Assembly (NCBI RefSeq): GCF_008065375.1
Contig: NZ_VJYI01000009.1
Span: forward strand, 248,001 to 312,000
From: Nonomuraea sp. SYSU D8015
Lineage (GTDB): Bacteria > Actinomycetota > Actinomycetes > Streptosporangiales > Streptosporangiaceae
Direction of reading: 5' to 3'
Length of the DNA stretch: 64,000 nt
Under the pieces are notes generated by a model that searched no databases, was not told where the DNA came from, and saw only the letters and a program-made list of their open reading frames with translations. Within the stretch, counting starts at the first letter, position 1. Each line of letters begins with the position of its first letter. A program made the translations under genes and the position numbers. Below are positions 41,218 through 49,799 of this stretch, in pieces.

Positions 41218-42390
41218 CTATGCCAGCGCCTGGGAGACGTCGGCCCAGAGGTCCTCGGGGTGCTCGATGCCGACCGAGATCCGCACGGTGCCCTCGCCGA
41301 TCCCGTTCCTGGCCAGTTCGTCCGCGCTGAGCGCCCGGTGGGAGGTCGTGGCGGGGTGCAGCACGAGCGTCTCGACGCCGCCGAGCGACGGGGCGAGGAG
41401 CGCGAGGCGTACGGAGCTCATGAACTTCTCCCCCGCGGCCCTCCCGCCGGCCAGGTCGAACGAGAACACCCCCCCGAAGCCGGGCAGCAGCTTTCCGGCC
41501 AGCTCGTACGACGGATGCGAGGGCAGCCCCGGCCAGTGCACGGCCGTCACGGCGGGATGCGCGGCGAGCCTGGTGGCCAGGAACTCGGCGTTGGAGCAGT
41601 GGCGTTCCATGCGCAGCGCGAGCGTCTGCAGCCCGCGCAGCGTCAGCCAGGCGGCGAACGGGTCGGCCGAGGCGCCGAGCTCGATCGCGAAGTGCCAGAC
41701 CCGCTCGTAGAGCGCGGTGTCGGCGAAGACCGCCAGGCCGCCGACCACATCGGTGTGCCCGGACAGGTATTTGGTGGTGGAGTGCACGACGATGTCCGCC
41801 CCGTGTTCGAGGGGACGGCACAGCAGCGCCGTGGCGAACGTGTTGTCGACCACGGACAGGATCCCCAGCTCCCGGGCCGCCGCGCACATTCCGGGCAGGT
41901 CGGCCACGAGGGTCGTCGGGTTGCTGATCGTCTCCAGGTAGACCAGCCGGGTCTCGGGCCGGACGGCGGCGCGCAGGGCGTCCGGGTCGTTCTCGGGCAC
42001 GTAGGTGACGGCGATCCCGAACCTGCCGGTCAGATCGTTGATCATCGCCGCCGTCCCCCCGTACAGGGCCTGCTGGGCGATCAGGTGGTCGCCGGGCTTG
42101 AGCAGGCCGAGCAGGACGGTGTTGATCGCGCCCATGCCGGAGCCGGTGGCGATGGCGCCCGCGCCGCCCTCGAGCCCGGCGACGGCCAGCTCCAGCGAGC
42201 GGACGGTGGGGTTGGTGTAGCGCCCGTACACGTACGCCCCGTCGGGACGGCCCATCGCGTCGGCCATCACAGCTGGGTCGTCGAACGTGAACCCGGACGT
42301 CTGGTAGATCGGCACCGTGATCGGACGGCTGTCCTGAACGGGCGGGTGGGGGACGTGGACGGCCCTGGTCTCGGGGCGGAATTCGGTCAT
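41218..42390 (-). CDS. Trans-sulfuration enzyme (cystathionine gamma-synthase/lyase family)
   Basis: A 390-residue fold-type I PLP enzyme of the Cys/Met metabolism family. YGRYTNPTVRSLE near the N-terminus, the YGGTAAMI segment, VVDNTFATALLCRPLEHGADIVVHS and the PLP lysine in STTKYLSGHTDVVGG are all present. It could be a cystathionine gamma-lyase, gamma-synthase or methionine gamma-lyase; the sequence alone does not decide. The start is ATG 42390 (MTEFRPETRAVH). It is divergent from the MocR regulator and likely its target. Confidence 0.92.
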   Translation of the reverse strand: MTEFRPETRAVHVPHPPVQDSRPITVPIYQTSGFTFDDPAVMADAMGRPDGAYVYGRYTNPTVRSLELAVAGLEGGAGAIATGSGMGAINTVLLGLLKPGDHLIAQQALYGGTAAMINDLTGRFGIAVTYVPENDPDALRAAVRPETRLVYLETISNPTTLVADLPGMCAAARELGILSVVDNTFATALLCRPLEHGADIVVHSTTKYLSGHTDVVGGLAVFADTALYERVWHFAIELGASADPFAAWLTLRGLQTLALRMERHCSNAEFLATRLAAHPAVTAVHWPGLPSHPSYELAGKLLPGFGGVFSFDLAGGRAAGEKFMSSVRLALLAPSLGGVETLVLHPATTSHRALSADELARNGIGEGTVRISVGIEHPEDLWADVSQALA

Positions 42391-42427
42391 ACGGAGAGGA
42401 TCCCCCACTCAGGGGGTCGGCATCAGA

Positions 42428-42464
42428 GCCAATCCTGCAGAATTGGTCCATGAATGGGGCCAAT
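42428..42464. promoter_or_regulatory. Three GCCAAT/ATTGG sites between MocR regulator and target
   Basis: gccaat at 42428-42433, attgg at 42442-42446 and gccaat at 42459-42464 (the last inside the regulator's first codons). MocR proteins typically bind short repeats in such divergent gaps, so these are likely operator copies. Confidence 0.5.
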
Positions 42465-43880
42465 CTGGACGACCTTGTCGACCTGCTGGGCCGGTGGGCG
42501 TCGGGGCGCGGGCCTCTGTACCTGCTGCTGGCGTCCCGGCTGCGGGTGCTGATCGACGACGGCGTGCTGCCGCCGGACGAGCCGCTGCCGCCGGACCGGG
42601 TGCTGGCCAGGCGGCTTGCGGTGGGCCGGGGCACCGTGGTGGCGGCGTACGACCTGCTGCAGCAGGAGGGCCGCGTGGTGCGGCGCCAGGGCAGCGGCAC
42701 CCGGGTGGCCGCGCTCGACCTGCCCGCGACCAGGACCGCCGACGGGGTGCCGGCCAATCCGCTGATGCAGCACATCCTGCACCCGCCGGACGGCGTGCAG
42801 CTGCTGACCTGCGCCGCGCCCCACGACCCGCCGGCGGCGATGTTCGAGGCGTACGAGGAGGCCGCGGCGCGGCTGAAGGGCACGTGGGACCTGGGCTACC
42901 AGCCTGCGGGGAACCCGGCTCTGCGCGCTGCACTCGCGGACTACTACTGTGCGCGCGGCCTGCGCACCACGCCCGACGAGATCATGGTGACGACAGGCGC
43001 CCAGCAGGCGCTCACGCTGCTCACCGCGCTGCTGGTGGCACCGGGCGACACCGTGCTGACCGAGTCGCCGACGTACCCGGGGGCGCTGGAGGCGTTCAGG
43101 CACGCGTCCGCGGTCGTCAAGCCGGGCACACCCGAGCAGCTGCGCGAACGCCCCGCGCTGGCCTACTTCGTCCCCACCGCGCGCAATCCGGACGGCGCCG
43201 TCATGCCCAACTCCGAGCGCAGGCGGCTGGCGGCGCTCGCCGCCCAGTACGACGTGCCGCTGATCGATGACGAGGTCTGCGCCGAGCTGTGCTTCTCGGG
43301 CGAAACGCCGCCGCCGACGGCCGCGTACGGGCCAGGAAACGGACAGGTCGAGCAGGTCGTCACGGTCGGGTCGCTGAGCAAGCTGGTCTGGGGCGGGCTG
43401 CGCGTGGGGTGGATCCGCGCGGCGGCGCCGCTGGTGTCGCGCCTGTCCAGGCTGCGGGCGGTCCACGACCTCGGGGGCGAGGTCCTCGGCCAGCTCGCCG
43501 CCGCGGCGCTGCTGCGCCGCCTGGACGAAGTGCGCGAGGCCCGTGTGCGCACGCTGCGCGCCCGCCACGACCACCTGTGCGCCGAGCTGCGCGAACGCCT
43601 CCCTTCGTGGTCGTTCGAGCCGGCCCGCGGAGGCCAGACGATCTGGGTGCGGCTGCCGCGCGGCGAGGTCGACGCGTTCGCCCAGGTGGCGCTCAGGCAC
43701 GGCGTCGCGGTGCCGCCGGGCCGGTCGTTCGACCCTCTGGGCGGGCACGCCGGCCACATGCGGCTGCACTTCCTCTTCCCGGAGGACGAGCTTTCGCGAG
43801 CGGTGAACAACCTGGCCGCGGCCTGGGCATCCTTCGACGGGGCAGGGCGGGCGGTGTCCCGCCACGCCCTGATCGTCTGA
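42450..43880 (+). CDS. MocR-family regulator (GntR HTH plus aminotransferase-like domain)
   Basis: A 476-residue PLP-dependent regulator. A GntR winged helix (residues about 20-85; LPPDRVLARRLAVGRGTVVAAYDLLQQEG) is fused to a class I aminotransferase-like domain (about 115-465) with the PLP lysine in VGSLSKLVWGGLRVGW. PLP or a PLP-amino-acid adduct is the usual effector. ATG 42450, divergent from the trans-sulfuration enzyme, which it presumably controls in response to an amino acid; this is inference from layout. Confidence 0.93.
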   Translation: MNGANLDDLVDLLGRWASGRGPLYLLLASRLRVLIDDGVLPPDEPLPPDRVLARRLAVGRGTVVAAYDLLQQEGRVVRRQGSGTRVAALDLPATRTADGVPANPLMQHILHPPDGVQLLTCAAPHDPPAAMFEAYEEAAARLKGTWDLGYQPAGNPALRAALADYYCARGLRTTPDEIMVTTGAQQALTLLTALLVAPGDTVLTESPTYPGALEAFRHASAVVKPGTPEQLRERPALAYFVPTARNPDGAVMPNSERRRLAALAAQYDVPLIDDEVCAELCFSGETPPPTAAYGPGNGQVEQVVTVGSLSKLVWGGLRVGWIRAAAPLVSRLSRLRAVHDLGGEVLGQLAAAALLRRLDEVREARVRTLRARHDHLCAELRERLPSWSFEPARGGQTIWVRLPRGEVDAFAQVALRHGVAVPPGRSFDPLGGHAGHMRLHFLFPEDELSRAVNNLAAAWASFDGAGRAVSRHALIV

Positions 43881-43892
43881 CAGGGTGGGTAC

Positions 43893-44579
43893 GTGGAGAC
43901 GACCTTCGTACTTGTCCATAGTCCCTCCGTCGGTCCGTCGACCTGGGCGCCCGTGGCCGAGTCGCTGGAGCGCCGCGGGCACGCCGCCGTGGTGCCCGAC
44001 CTGACCGGCATTTCCACGGGCGGGCCGCCCTATTGGCCGCGGGTGGTGGCGGCGGTGCGTGACGCCGCGCCCGCCACGCCCGTGGTGCTGGCGGTGCACA
44101 GCAACGCCGGGTTCTTCCTGCCGCTGATCAAGGAAGGGCTGGGCGATCGCGTGGTGGCGTGCGTGTTCGCCGACGCCCACATCCCGCCGCGCGACGGGCT
44201 GATCAGGGTCGCGGAGGAGGAGTTCCTGCCGTTCCTGCACGACCTGGCCGGCCCCGACGGCGTGCTGCCGCGCTGGACGGACTGGTGGGACGAGGAGGAC
44301 GTGGTGGCCATGCTGCCCGACCCGGCCACGCGGATCCGGGTGGCCGCGGAGCAGCCGCGGCTGCCGCTCGACTACTACACGCAGTCCATCCCCGTGCCCG
44401 CCGGGTGGGACGAGATCAGGTGCTCGTGCCTGTGGTTCGGAGCGCCGTACGACAAGGTCGCCGAGGAGGCGCACCGGCGGGGCTGGCCCGTGGACCGCGT
44501 GCCGGGCGGGCACCTGCACCAGATCGTCGACCCGGAAGCCGTCACGGACGCGCTGCTGAAGCTCTCCCGAAAGTCGTGA
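43893..44579 (+). CDS. Alpha/beta hydrolase-like protein
   Basis: A 228-residue alpha/beta-hydrolase fold protein. The first strand FVLVHSPSVG and the nucleophile-elbow-like AVHSNAG (about residues 67-73) are visible, with His in GGHLHQI near the C-terminus. The elbow is HSNAG rather than canonical GxSxG, so catalysis is uncertain. GTG 43893 starts 12 bases after the MocR stop, so it may be co-transcribed with the regulator. Confidence 0.75.
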   Translation: METTFVLVHSPSVGPSTWAPVAESLERRGHAAVVPDLTGISTGGPPYWPRVVAAVRDAAPATPVVLAVHSNAGFFLPLIKEGLGDRVVACVFADAHIPPRDGLIRVAEEEFLPFLHDLAGPDGVLPRWTDWWDEEDVVAMLPDPATRIRVAAEQPRLPLDYYTQSIPVPAGWDEIRCSCLWFGAPYDKVAEEAHRRGWPVDRVPGGHLHQIVDPEAVTDALLKLSRKS

Positions 44580-44634
44580 AGGTCGTGAATTCTTCACTGC
44601 CGCCCGGAGTGCCTGTCCCGAAATAGTCGGACAC

Positions 44635-45522
44635 ATGACAGCGATCCAGGTCAACGGGCTCACGAGGAGCCATCAGGGCTTCGAGGCGGTGAAGGGCATC
44701 TCGTTCGAGGTGGCCGAGGGAGAGATCTTCGCGCTGCTCGGCAGGAACGGCGCGGGCAAGACCACGACGGTGGAGGTCCTGGCCGGCTTCGGGCGGGCGG
44801 ACGGCGGCCGGGTGCGGGTGCTCGGTCTCGACCCGCACACCGACCGCGCGGCGCTCAGGCGGCGCACCGGGATCATGCTGCAGGAGGCCGGCTTCTTCCC
44901 CGACCTGACCGTCGCCCAGACCGTGGACACCTGGCGCGACTTCACCGCCGCCCCCCGCCCCCGCGACGAGGCGCTCGGCCTGGCGGGGCTGACCGGCCGG
45001 GCGGCCACCAAAGTACGCCAGCTGTCCGGCGGCGAGAAGCGCCGGCTCGACCTCGCGCTGGCCCTCCTCGGGCGGCCCGAGGTGCTGTTCCTCGACGAGC
45101 CGACCACCGGCATGGACCCCGAGGCCCGCAGCAGCACCTGGGACGTGGTCCGCGGCCTGGCGGCTCAGGGGACCACGATCCTGCTGACCACGCACTATCT
45201 GGAGGAGGCGCAGCGCCTGGCCTCCACCATGGCGATCATGGACGAGGGTGAGATCGTCGCCTCCGGCGGCATGGCGGAGACGCTGGCCCCCCGCGGCGGG
45301 CGGGTGGCGTTCCGGCTGCCCGCGCACGTCGACCCCGGTGACCTGCCGCTGCCGGTCACCGTGGAGGGCGGGCACGCCGTCTGCCGCGCCGAGGACCCCG
45401 ACCTGGCCTCCCAGACACTGCTGACCTGGGCCGCCGAGCGCGGGCTGCGGCTGGCGGGCCTGGAGGTCCGCACCGCGACCCTGGAGGACCTGTTCCTCGA
45501 CCTGCAGCGGAGCGCCCGATGA
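44635..45522 (+). CDS. ABC transporter ATP-binding protein
   Basis: A 295-residue ATPase: Walker A GRNGAGKTT (about residues 36-44), signature LSGGEKRRLDLALALL, Walker B VLFLDEPTTGMDPEARS, switch TTHYLEEAQ. First of a four-gene operon (ATPase, permease, histidine kinase, response regulator), a common arrangement for envelope-stress or antibiotic-responsive exporters of the YvfR/DesK type. ATG 44635. Confidence 0.93.
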   Translation: MTAIQVNGLTRSHQGFEAVKGISFEVAEGEIFALLGRNGAGKTTTVEVLAGFGRADGGRVRVLGLDPHTDRAALRRRTGIMLQEAGFFPDLTVAQTVDTWRDFTAAPRPRDEALGLAGLTGRAATKVRQLSGGEKRRLDLALALLGRPEVLFLDEPTTGMDPEARSSTWDVVRGLAAQGTTILLTTHYLEEAQRLASTMAIMDEGEIVASGGMAETLAPRGGRVAFRLPAHVDPGDLPLPVTVEGGHAVCRAEDPDLASQTLLTWAAERGLRLAGLEVRTATLEDLFLDLQRSAR

Positions 45523-46238
45523 GCCTGGCCGCCACCTACCGCCTCGGCACGCGCCTGTTCTGGCGCGACAAGGCCATGCTGTTCGCCTCGGTGATCACGC
45601 CGGTGGGGCTGGCCGTCGGGATGCCGCTGCTCATGCGGCACATGACGACCGGCGGCGTCGCCGCCGCCACCTCGATCTTCCATGGCACCCTCGCCATCCT
45701 GCTGTCGATCACCGCGTTCATGAACATCGCCGTCGCCCTGACGAACCGCCGCGACCAGCTCGTGCTCAAACGCCTGCGGGCCAGTGAGCTGACCGACGGG
45801 CAGATCCTCACCGGTCAGATCGCCTCCACGGCCACGCAGACCCTGGCCATGATCGTGGTCTGCGCGGTGGCCGTGCGCCTGGCGGCCGGCGTGCCTCTGC
45901 CCGCGAACCCCCTGGCGTTCCTGGGGGTCGCCGCTGCGGGGTCGGCCGTGCTGTCGCTGCTCGGGGCCGCGTACACGGCCGCGATCCCGCGCGCGGAGCT
46001 GGCGGGCGTCTACACCATGCCGGTCTTCCTGGTGTGCGGCGTCTCGGCGGGCGCGATGGGCCCCATCCCTCTGCCGTCGTGGCTGCGGGAGGTGCTGGAC
46101 CTGCTGCCGACCACGGCGGTCGTGGACGCGGTCAAGACCGGCGACCTGGCGGGACCCGTCCTGATCCTCACGTCGTGGGCGATGGCCGGGCTGGTCGCGA
46201 TCAAGCTGTGGTTCCGCTGGGAACCCCGTCGGTCATAA
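45519..46238 (+). CDS. ABC-2 type permease
   Basis: A 239-residue six-helix ABC-2 membrane protein. Hydrophobic stretches are at about residues 18-38, 48-68, 100-122, 130-152, 160-180 and 212-232. It overlaps the ATPase gene by 4 bases (ATGA), marking them as one exporter. The exported compound is unknown. Confidence 0.9.
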   Translation: MSLAATYRLGTRLFWRDKAMLFASVITPVGLAVGMPLLMRHMTTGGVAAATSIFHGTLAILLSITAFMNIAVALTNRRDQLVLKRLRASELTDGQILTGQIASTATQTLAMIVVCAVAVRLAAGVPLPANPLAFLGVAAAGSAVLSLLGAAYTAAIPRAELAGVYTMPVFLVCGVSAGAMGPIPLPSWLREVLDLLPTTAVVDAVKTGDLAGPVLILTSWAMAGLVAIKLWFRWEPRRS

Positions 46239-46244
46239 TCGATC

Positions 46245-47342
46245 GTGCTCTCGACCTCGGCCAGGCGGGTCGCCGGCGGCCTCATCGCGGCCGTCTCCGT
46301 CGCCTACACCGTGATCGCGCTGCTGTACTTCCTGCACAGCCCGCTCTATGGCGCGGGGGCCGGCCTCGCCATCGCCGCCGTCGTCGGCACGCATCTGCTC
46401 AACATGCGGGCGGGTCTGCGGGGCGAGCGGCCTTCGCGCTACCCGCTCACGCTCGTGCTGCAGGCGGTCGTGACATACCTGCCCGACTTCCTGCTGCCGG
46501 GCGGCTGGTCCGCGGTGGCCGCCCCGATGCTGGCCGGGACCCTGCTGGTGTTCCTGCCGCTGCGCTGGGGCACGGCGCTGGTGGGGCTGATGATGGTGTA
46601 CGAAGGCGTCGGGCTCTCGATGATCGTTCCCGTTCCCGTGATCGTCGCCTTCTACGTGGTCACCGTGCCCACGACGGGCGCCATGACGTATGCGCTGGTC
46701 CGGTTCGTCCGCGTCGCGGCCGACCTGGAGCAGGCCAGGGCCGAGCTGGCGGACGCCGCCGTGCTGAAAGAGCGCCTGCGGATCTCCCGCGACCTGCACG
46801 ACGGCCTCGGCCGCAGCCTCACCGCGATCGCGCTCAAGGGCGACCTCGCCTCCCGTCTCATGGACCGCGACCCCGCCTCGGCCCGGACCGAGGTGGGCGA
46901 GCTGGTACGGGTGGCCAGGGAGGCGGCCCAGGACGTGCGCCAGGTCGCCAGGGGCTACCGGGCCATGTCGCTGACCGGCGAGGTGAACCGGGCGGTGGCG
47001 CTGCTGGAGTCGTCCGGCATCGGCTGCCAGGCGCACCTGGCCGACGTCGCGCTCCCGCGGCGCTCGGAGGAGGCGCTGGCCTGGGCCGTGCGCGAGGCCG
47101 TCACCAACGTCCTGCGCCACAGCAGGGCCACCACCTGCACGATCACCACCTCGGCGAGCGGCGGCGCGGTCCGGCTGGAAGTGGCCAACGACGGCTCCCC
47201 GCCGGAGCCGGGACCGCCCGGCGGCGGCCTCACCGGCCTGGCCGAACGCGCCGCCCAGGCAGGCGGCGTCTGCACCGCCGCCCCGGCGGGCGCGGGCGGC
47301 TTCCTGCTGTCCATGGAGGTCCCGGCGGAGAGCCCGGCATGA
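46245..47342 (+). CDS. DesK-type sensor histidine kinase
   Basis: A 365-residue kinase. Four to five transmembrane helices (residues 10-155) with very short loops suggest membrane-state sensing. The HisKA_3 box is SRDLHDGLGRSL with acceptor His185. A GHKL ATPase domain (about 265-362) follows with REAVTNVLRHSRA and GGGLTGLAERAAQ. GTG 46245, six bases after the permease stop. It phosphorylates the response regulator encoded next (4-base overlap). Confidence 0.92.
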   Translation: MLSTSARRVAGGLIAAVSVAYTVIALLYFLHSPLYGAGAGLAIAAVVGTHLLNMRAGLRGERPSRYPLTLVLQAVVTYLPDFLLPGGWSAVAAPMLAGTLLVFLPLRWGTALVGLMMVYEGVGLSMIVPVPVIVAFYVVTVPTTGAMTYALVRFVRVAADLEQARAELADAAVLKERLRISRDLHDGLGRSLTAIALKGDLASRLMDRDPASARTEVGELVRVAREAAQDVRQVARGYRAMSLTGEVNRAVALLESSGIGCQAHLADVALPRRSEEALAWAVREAVTNVLRHSRATTCTITTSASGGAVRLEVANDGSPPEPGPPGGGLTGLAERAAQAGGVCTAAPAGAGGFLLSMEVPAESPA

Positions 47343-47944
47343 TCAGAGTGCTGCTCGCCGAAGACATGCACATGATCCGGGCCGCCCTCACCGCCCTCCT
47401 GCGCCTGGAAACCGACATCGAGGTCGTCGCGGAGGTGACCCGCGGCGACGAGATCGTGCCCGCCGCGCTGGAGTGCCGGCCCGACGTGGCCGTCGTGGAC
47501 ATCGACCTGCCGGTCGTCGACGGCATCACCGCCGCCGCCACGCTTCGCGAGCGCCTTCCGTCCTGCCGGATCCTCGTGCTCACGGCGCTCGGCCGGCCCG
47601 GCCAGGTACGCCGGGCGCTGGCTGCAGGCATCGAGGCGTTCCTGGTCAAGGACGCCCCGGGCGACCGGCTGGCGGACGCGATCCGGCGCACGGCGGCGGG
47701 GCTGCGGGTGCTGGACGCCGAGCTGGTGTCGGCGGCGATGGAGTACGGCGAGAGCCCGCTCACTCCCCGGGAGGCCTCCGTGCTCAGGGAGTCCGCCAGG
47801 GGCGCGTCCGCCGAGGAGATCGCCGCCCGCCTCCACCTGTCGCCCGGCACGGTACGCAACTACCTCACCGGCGCGATCACGAAGACGGGAGCCCGCAACA
47901 AGATCGACGCCATCCGGATCGCCGAGGACGCCGGCTGGATCTGA
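47339..47944 (+). CDS. NarL/DesR-type response regulator
   Basis: A 201-residue regulator. The receiver (residues 1-120) has acidic Glu8/Asp9, phospho-acceptor Asp54 (VVDIDLPVVDG) and Lys in FLVKDAP. The LuxR HTH (about 138-195) has LTPREASVLRESARGASAEEIAARLHLSPGTVRNYL in pieces, with an intact recognition helix. ATG 47339 overlaps the kinase stop. It probably activates the operon's own ABC exporter genes. Confidence 0.94.
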   Translation: MIRVLLAEDMHMIRAALTALLRLETDIEVVAEVTRGDEIVPAALECRPDVAVVDIDLPVVDGITAAATLRERLPSCRILVLTALGRPGQVRRALAAGIEAFLVKDAPGDRLADAIRRTAAGLRVLDAELVSAAMEYGESPLTPREASVLRESARGASAEEIAARLHLSPGTVRNYLTGAITKTGARNKIDAIRIAEDAGWI

Positions 47945-48010
47945 CCCCCGGACCGGCTCCGACCCCGCGACGGCTCGCCCTTTTCTCGGCACGTCAGCGC
48001 AACTGCCCTG

Positions 48011-48255
48011 CGTCCCTCCCCACCTCGCCGTACTTCGGCGGCGGCCCTTCGGGGAAGAGGAGCAAGGAGCATGGTGGCGAGCACGCCCGCCCACCTCAGC
48101 CGAACCCCCTCGCTCCCAAAGGCGGCAGGCGCACGCCGCCGGGGTGGGAGCCGTACCCCCCCGCCCAAAGGACCCCAGCAGTACCCTCCCCCCAAAGGAC
48201 CCCGGCCGTACCCCCGAAGGACCCCGGCCGAAGTACGGCGAGGTGGGGAGGGACG
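48011..48255. repeat. Perfect 29-bp inverted repeat enclosing 187 bases
   Basis: The left arm 48011-48039 (begins cgtccctccccacctcg) and right arm 48227-48255 (ends aggtggggagggacg) are perfectly complementary over 29 bases. They enclose a GC-rich, gene-free stretch with its own tandem repeat. The element sits between the response regulator (ends 47944) and the convergent F420 reductase (ends 48274). It could be a giant bidirectional terminator or a small inverted-repeat element. Confidence 0.88.
48153..48232. repeat. Three tandem units of 25-28 bases inside the inverted repeat
   Basis: Units 48153-48180, 48181-48207 and 48208-48232 each run gtaccc...aaggaccccrgc. The third unit runs into the right arm of the 29-bp inverted repeat. 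Confidence 0.8.
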
Positions 48256-48273
48256 GCGGGCCGGGACGCGAGG

Positions 48274-48927
48274 TCAGATGTCGGTGATGCGCAGCCCCGC
48301 ATGCGCCTTGTACCGCCGATTCACAGAGATGATGTTCGCCGTCAGCGCCTCCACCTGGAAGGCGTTACGCAGCCGCCCCCCGTACACCCCCCGGACCCCC
48401 GGGATGACCTCCGCCAGAGCCTGCACCGTGTCCGTCGCCTCGCGGTCGTCCCCCAGCACGAGCACATCCAGATCCACCTTGTCCACCGCCGGATCCATCA
48501 GCACCACGGCCGACACGTGGTGGAACGCCGCCACCACCCGGCTGTCCGGCAGCACCGCCGCCGCCTGCTGCGCCGCGCTGCCCTCCTCGACCCGCAGCGC
48601 GTAGGCCCCCTGCTTGTCGAACCCGAGCGGGTTCACGCAGTCCACCACGATCTTCCCGGCCAGCTCCGACCGGAGGGACTCCAGCAGCGCCTTGTGGCCC
48701 TCGTACGGCACCGCCACGATCACGAGGCCGGCCTGGGCGGCGACGGCGGCGTTCTCACCGCCCGTCGCGCCCGCCCCGATGGAGTCGGCCGCCTCCTGGG
48801 CGCGCTGCGCGCTGCGGGATCCGATCAGCACCGGATGCCCGGCCAGCGCGAACCGCCGCGCCAGCCCCTTCCCCTGGTCGCCGGTGCCGCCGAGGATGCC
48901 GATGGAAAGTCCGCTCACGTCAGTCAT
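48274..48927 (-). CDS. npdG: NADPH:F420 oxidoreductase
   Basis: A 217-residue enzyme that transfers hydride between NADPH and coenzyme F420. The N-terminal dinucleotide fold has SIGILGGTGDQGKGLARRFA and the NADP 2'-phosphate-binding GSRSAQRAQEAA. Later VVAVPYEGH, VVDCVNPLGF and AFHHVSAVVL match the F420-dependent NADP reductase family. ATG 48927 (MTDVSGLSIGI) was preferred over a codon 12 residues upstream. It implies that the organism makes F420, as actinomycetes do. Confidence 0.9.
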   Translation of the reverse strand: MTDVSGLSIGILGGTGDQGKGLARRFALAGHPVLIGSRSAQRAQEAADSIGAGATGGENAAVAAQAGLVIVAVPYEGHKALLESLRSELAGKIVVDCVNPLGFDKQGAYALRVEEGSAAQQAAAVLPDSRVVAAFHHVSAVVLMDPAVDKVDLDVLVLGDDREATDTVQALAEVIPGVRGVYGGRLRNAFQVEALTANIISVNRRYKAHAGLRITDI

Positions 48928-48981
48928 AGCCAGATCATGCCAGCCCCCGAATCCGGAGCTCACGCCGCCCGCCTCTTCCCT

Positions 48982-49710
48982 TCACCCGCCGGCCGGTTGC
49001 GCCGGGGCCGCGAGCTGCGGGTACAGAGCGGTGAGATCGGCGGCGAGACCGGCTTTGACCTGGCGCGTCAGCTCATCGGCGATGACCTCGGCGGCGTCGG
49101 CCTCGATGCCGTCCAGGGCCTGCTCCGCGACGTCGTACGGAGAGCTCTTGGGAGCGTCGACGCCGGCGGCCATGTCGGTGTCGACGTAGCCGACGTGCAA
49201 CCCGGTGACGTTGATGCCGCGGGGCCGCAGTGCCAGGCGCAGCGCGTTGGTCTGCGACCACAACGCGGACTTGGACGCGCTGTAGGCCTCGACCCCCGCA
49301 GCCGTGAACCAGGACAGCACCGAATGGATGTTGAGGATGTGACCGCCGCCGTTGCGTTCGAGCACCGGGACGAAGCGGCGGGCGGTGAGCAGCGGCCCGT
49401 AGAAGTTGACCTCGAACTCGCGCCGCACGTCGTCGACCGGGGAGTCGAGGAATGACGCGCCGAGCATGGTTCCGGCGTTGTTGATCAGGATGGTCGCGTC
49501 GTGCGCCTGCTCGGCGACCGCGGCCACGGAAGCGGCATCGGTGACTTCGAGGGCCACCGGGACCGCGTCGGGGTGGGTGACCGTCCGGGGGTCGCGGGCG
49601 GTCGCGTAGACCTTCGCGGCGCCGCGACGGTAGAGGGAGTCCACCAACGCCTTCCCGATGCCGCGGCTGCCGCCTGTGACGATGGCCACGGAGCCTTTGA
49701 TCCTGGTCAT
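48982..49710 (-). CDS. Short-chain dehydrogenase/reductase
   Basis: A 242-residue SDR. The cofactor motif is TGGSRGIGKA (residues 12-21), NNAG is at 77-80, and the catalytic Ser130 and Tyr-x-x-x-Lys (YSASK, Tyr143, Lys147) are complete. The substrate is unknown. ATG 49710 follows ggagagg. Two palindromic TetR operators lie directly upstream, and beyond them the wreck of a TetR gene. Confidence 0.92.
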   Translation of the reverse strand: MTRIKGSVAIVTGGSRGIGKALVDSLYRRGAAKVYATARDPRTVTHPDAVPVALEVTDAASVAAVAEQAHDATILINNAGTMLGASFLDSPVDDVRREFEVNFYGPLLTARRFVPVLERNGGGHILNIHSVLSWFTAAGVEAYSASKSALWSQTNALRLALRPRGINVTGLHVGYVDTDMAAGVDAPKSSPYDVAEQALDGIEADAAEVIADELTRQVKAGLAADLTALYPQLAAPAQPAGG

Positions 49711-49726
49711 GAGCCTCTCCTCAACT

Positions 49727-49767
49727 GGAAACCGATCGGTTTCCGACCACCATAAACCGATCGGTTT
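49727..49767. promoter_or_regulatory. Twin TetR operators upstream of the SDR gene
   Basis: ggaaaccgatcggtttcc (49727-49744) is a perfect 18-bp palindrome. aaaccgatcggttt (49754-49767) repeats its 14-bp core 27 bases on, with the 3' flank also shared. This AAACCGATCGGTTT core resembles known TetR-type operators. Confidence 0.82.
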
Positions 49768-49799
49768 CCAGAACGCAACCGGACGGGTAGCCTGGGCAC

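Noticed and set aside
48011..48255. Complete insertion sequence
   Set aside because: Only 187 bases lie between the arms, there is no transposase, and no target-site duplication could be identified.
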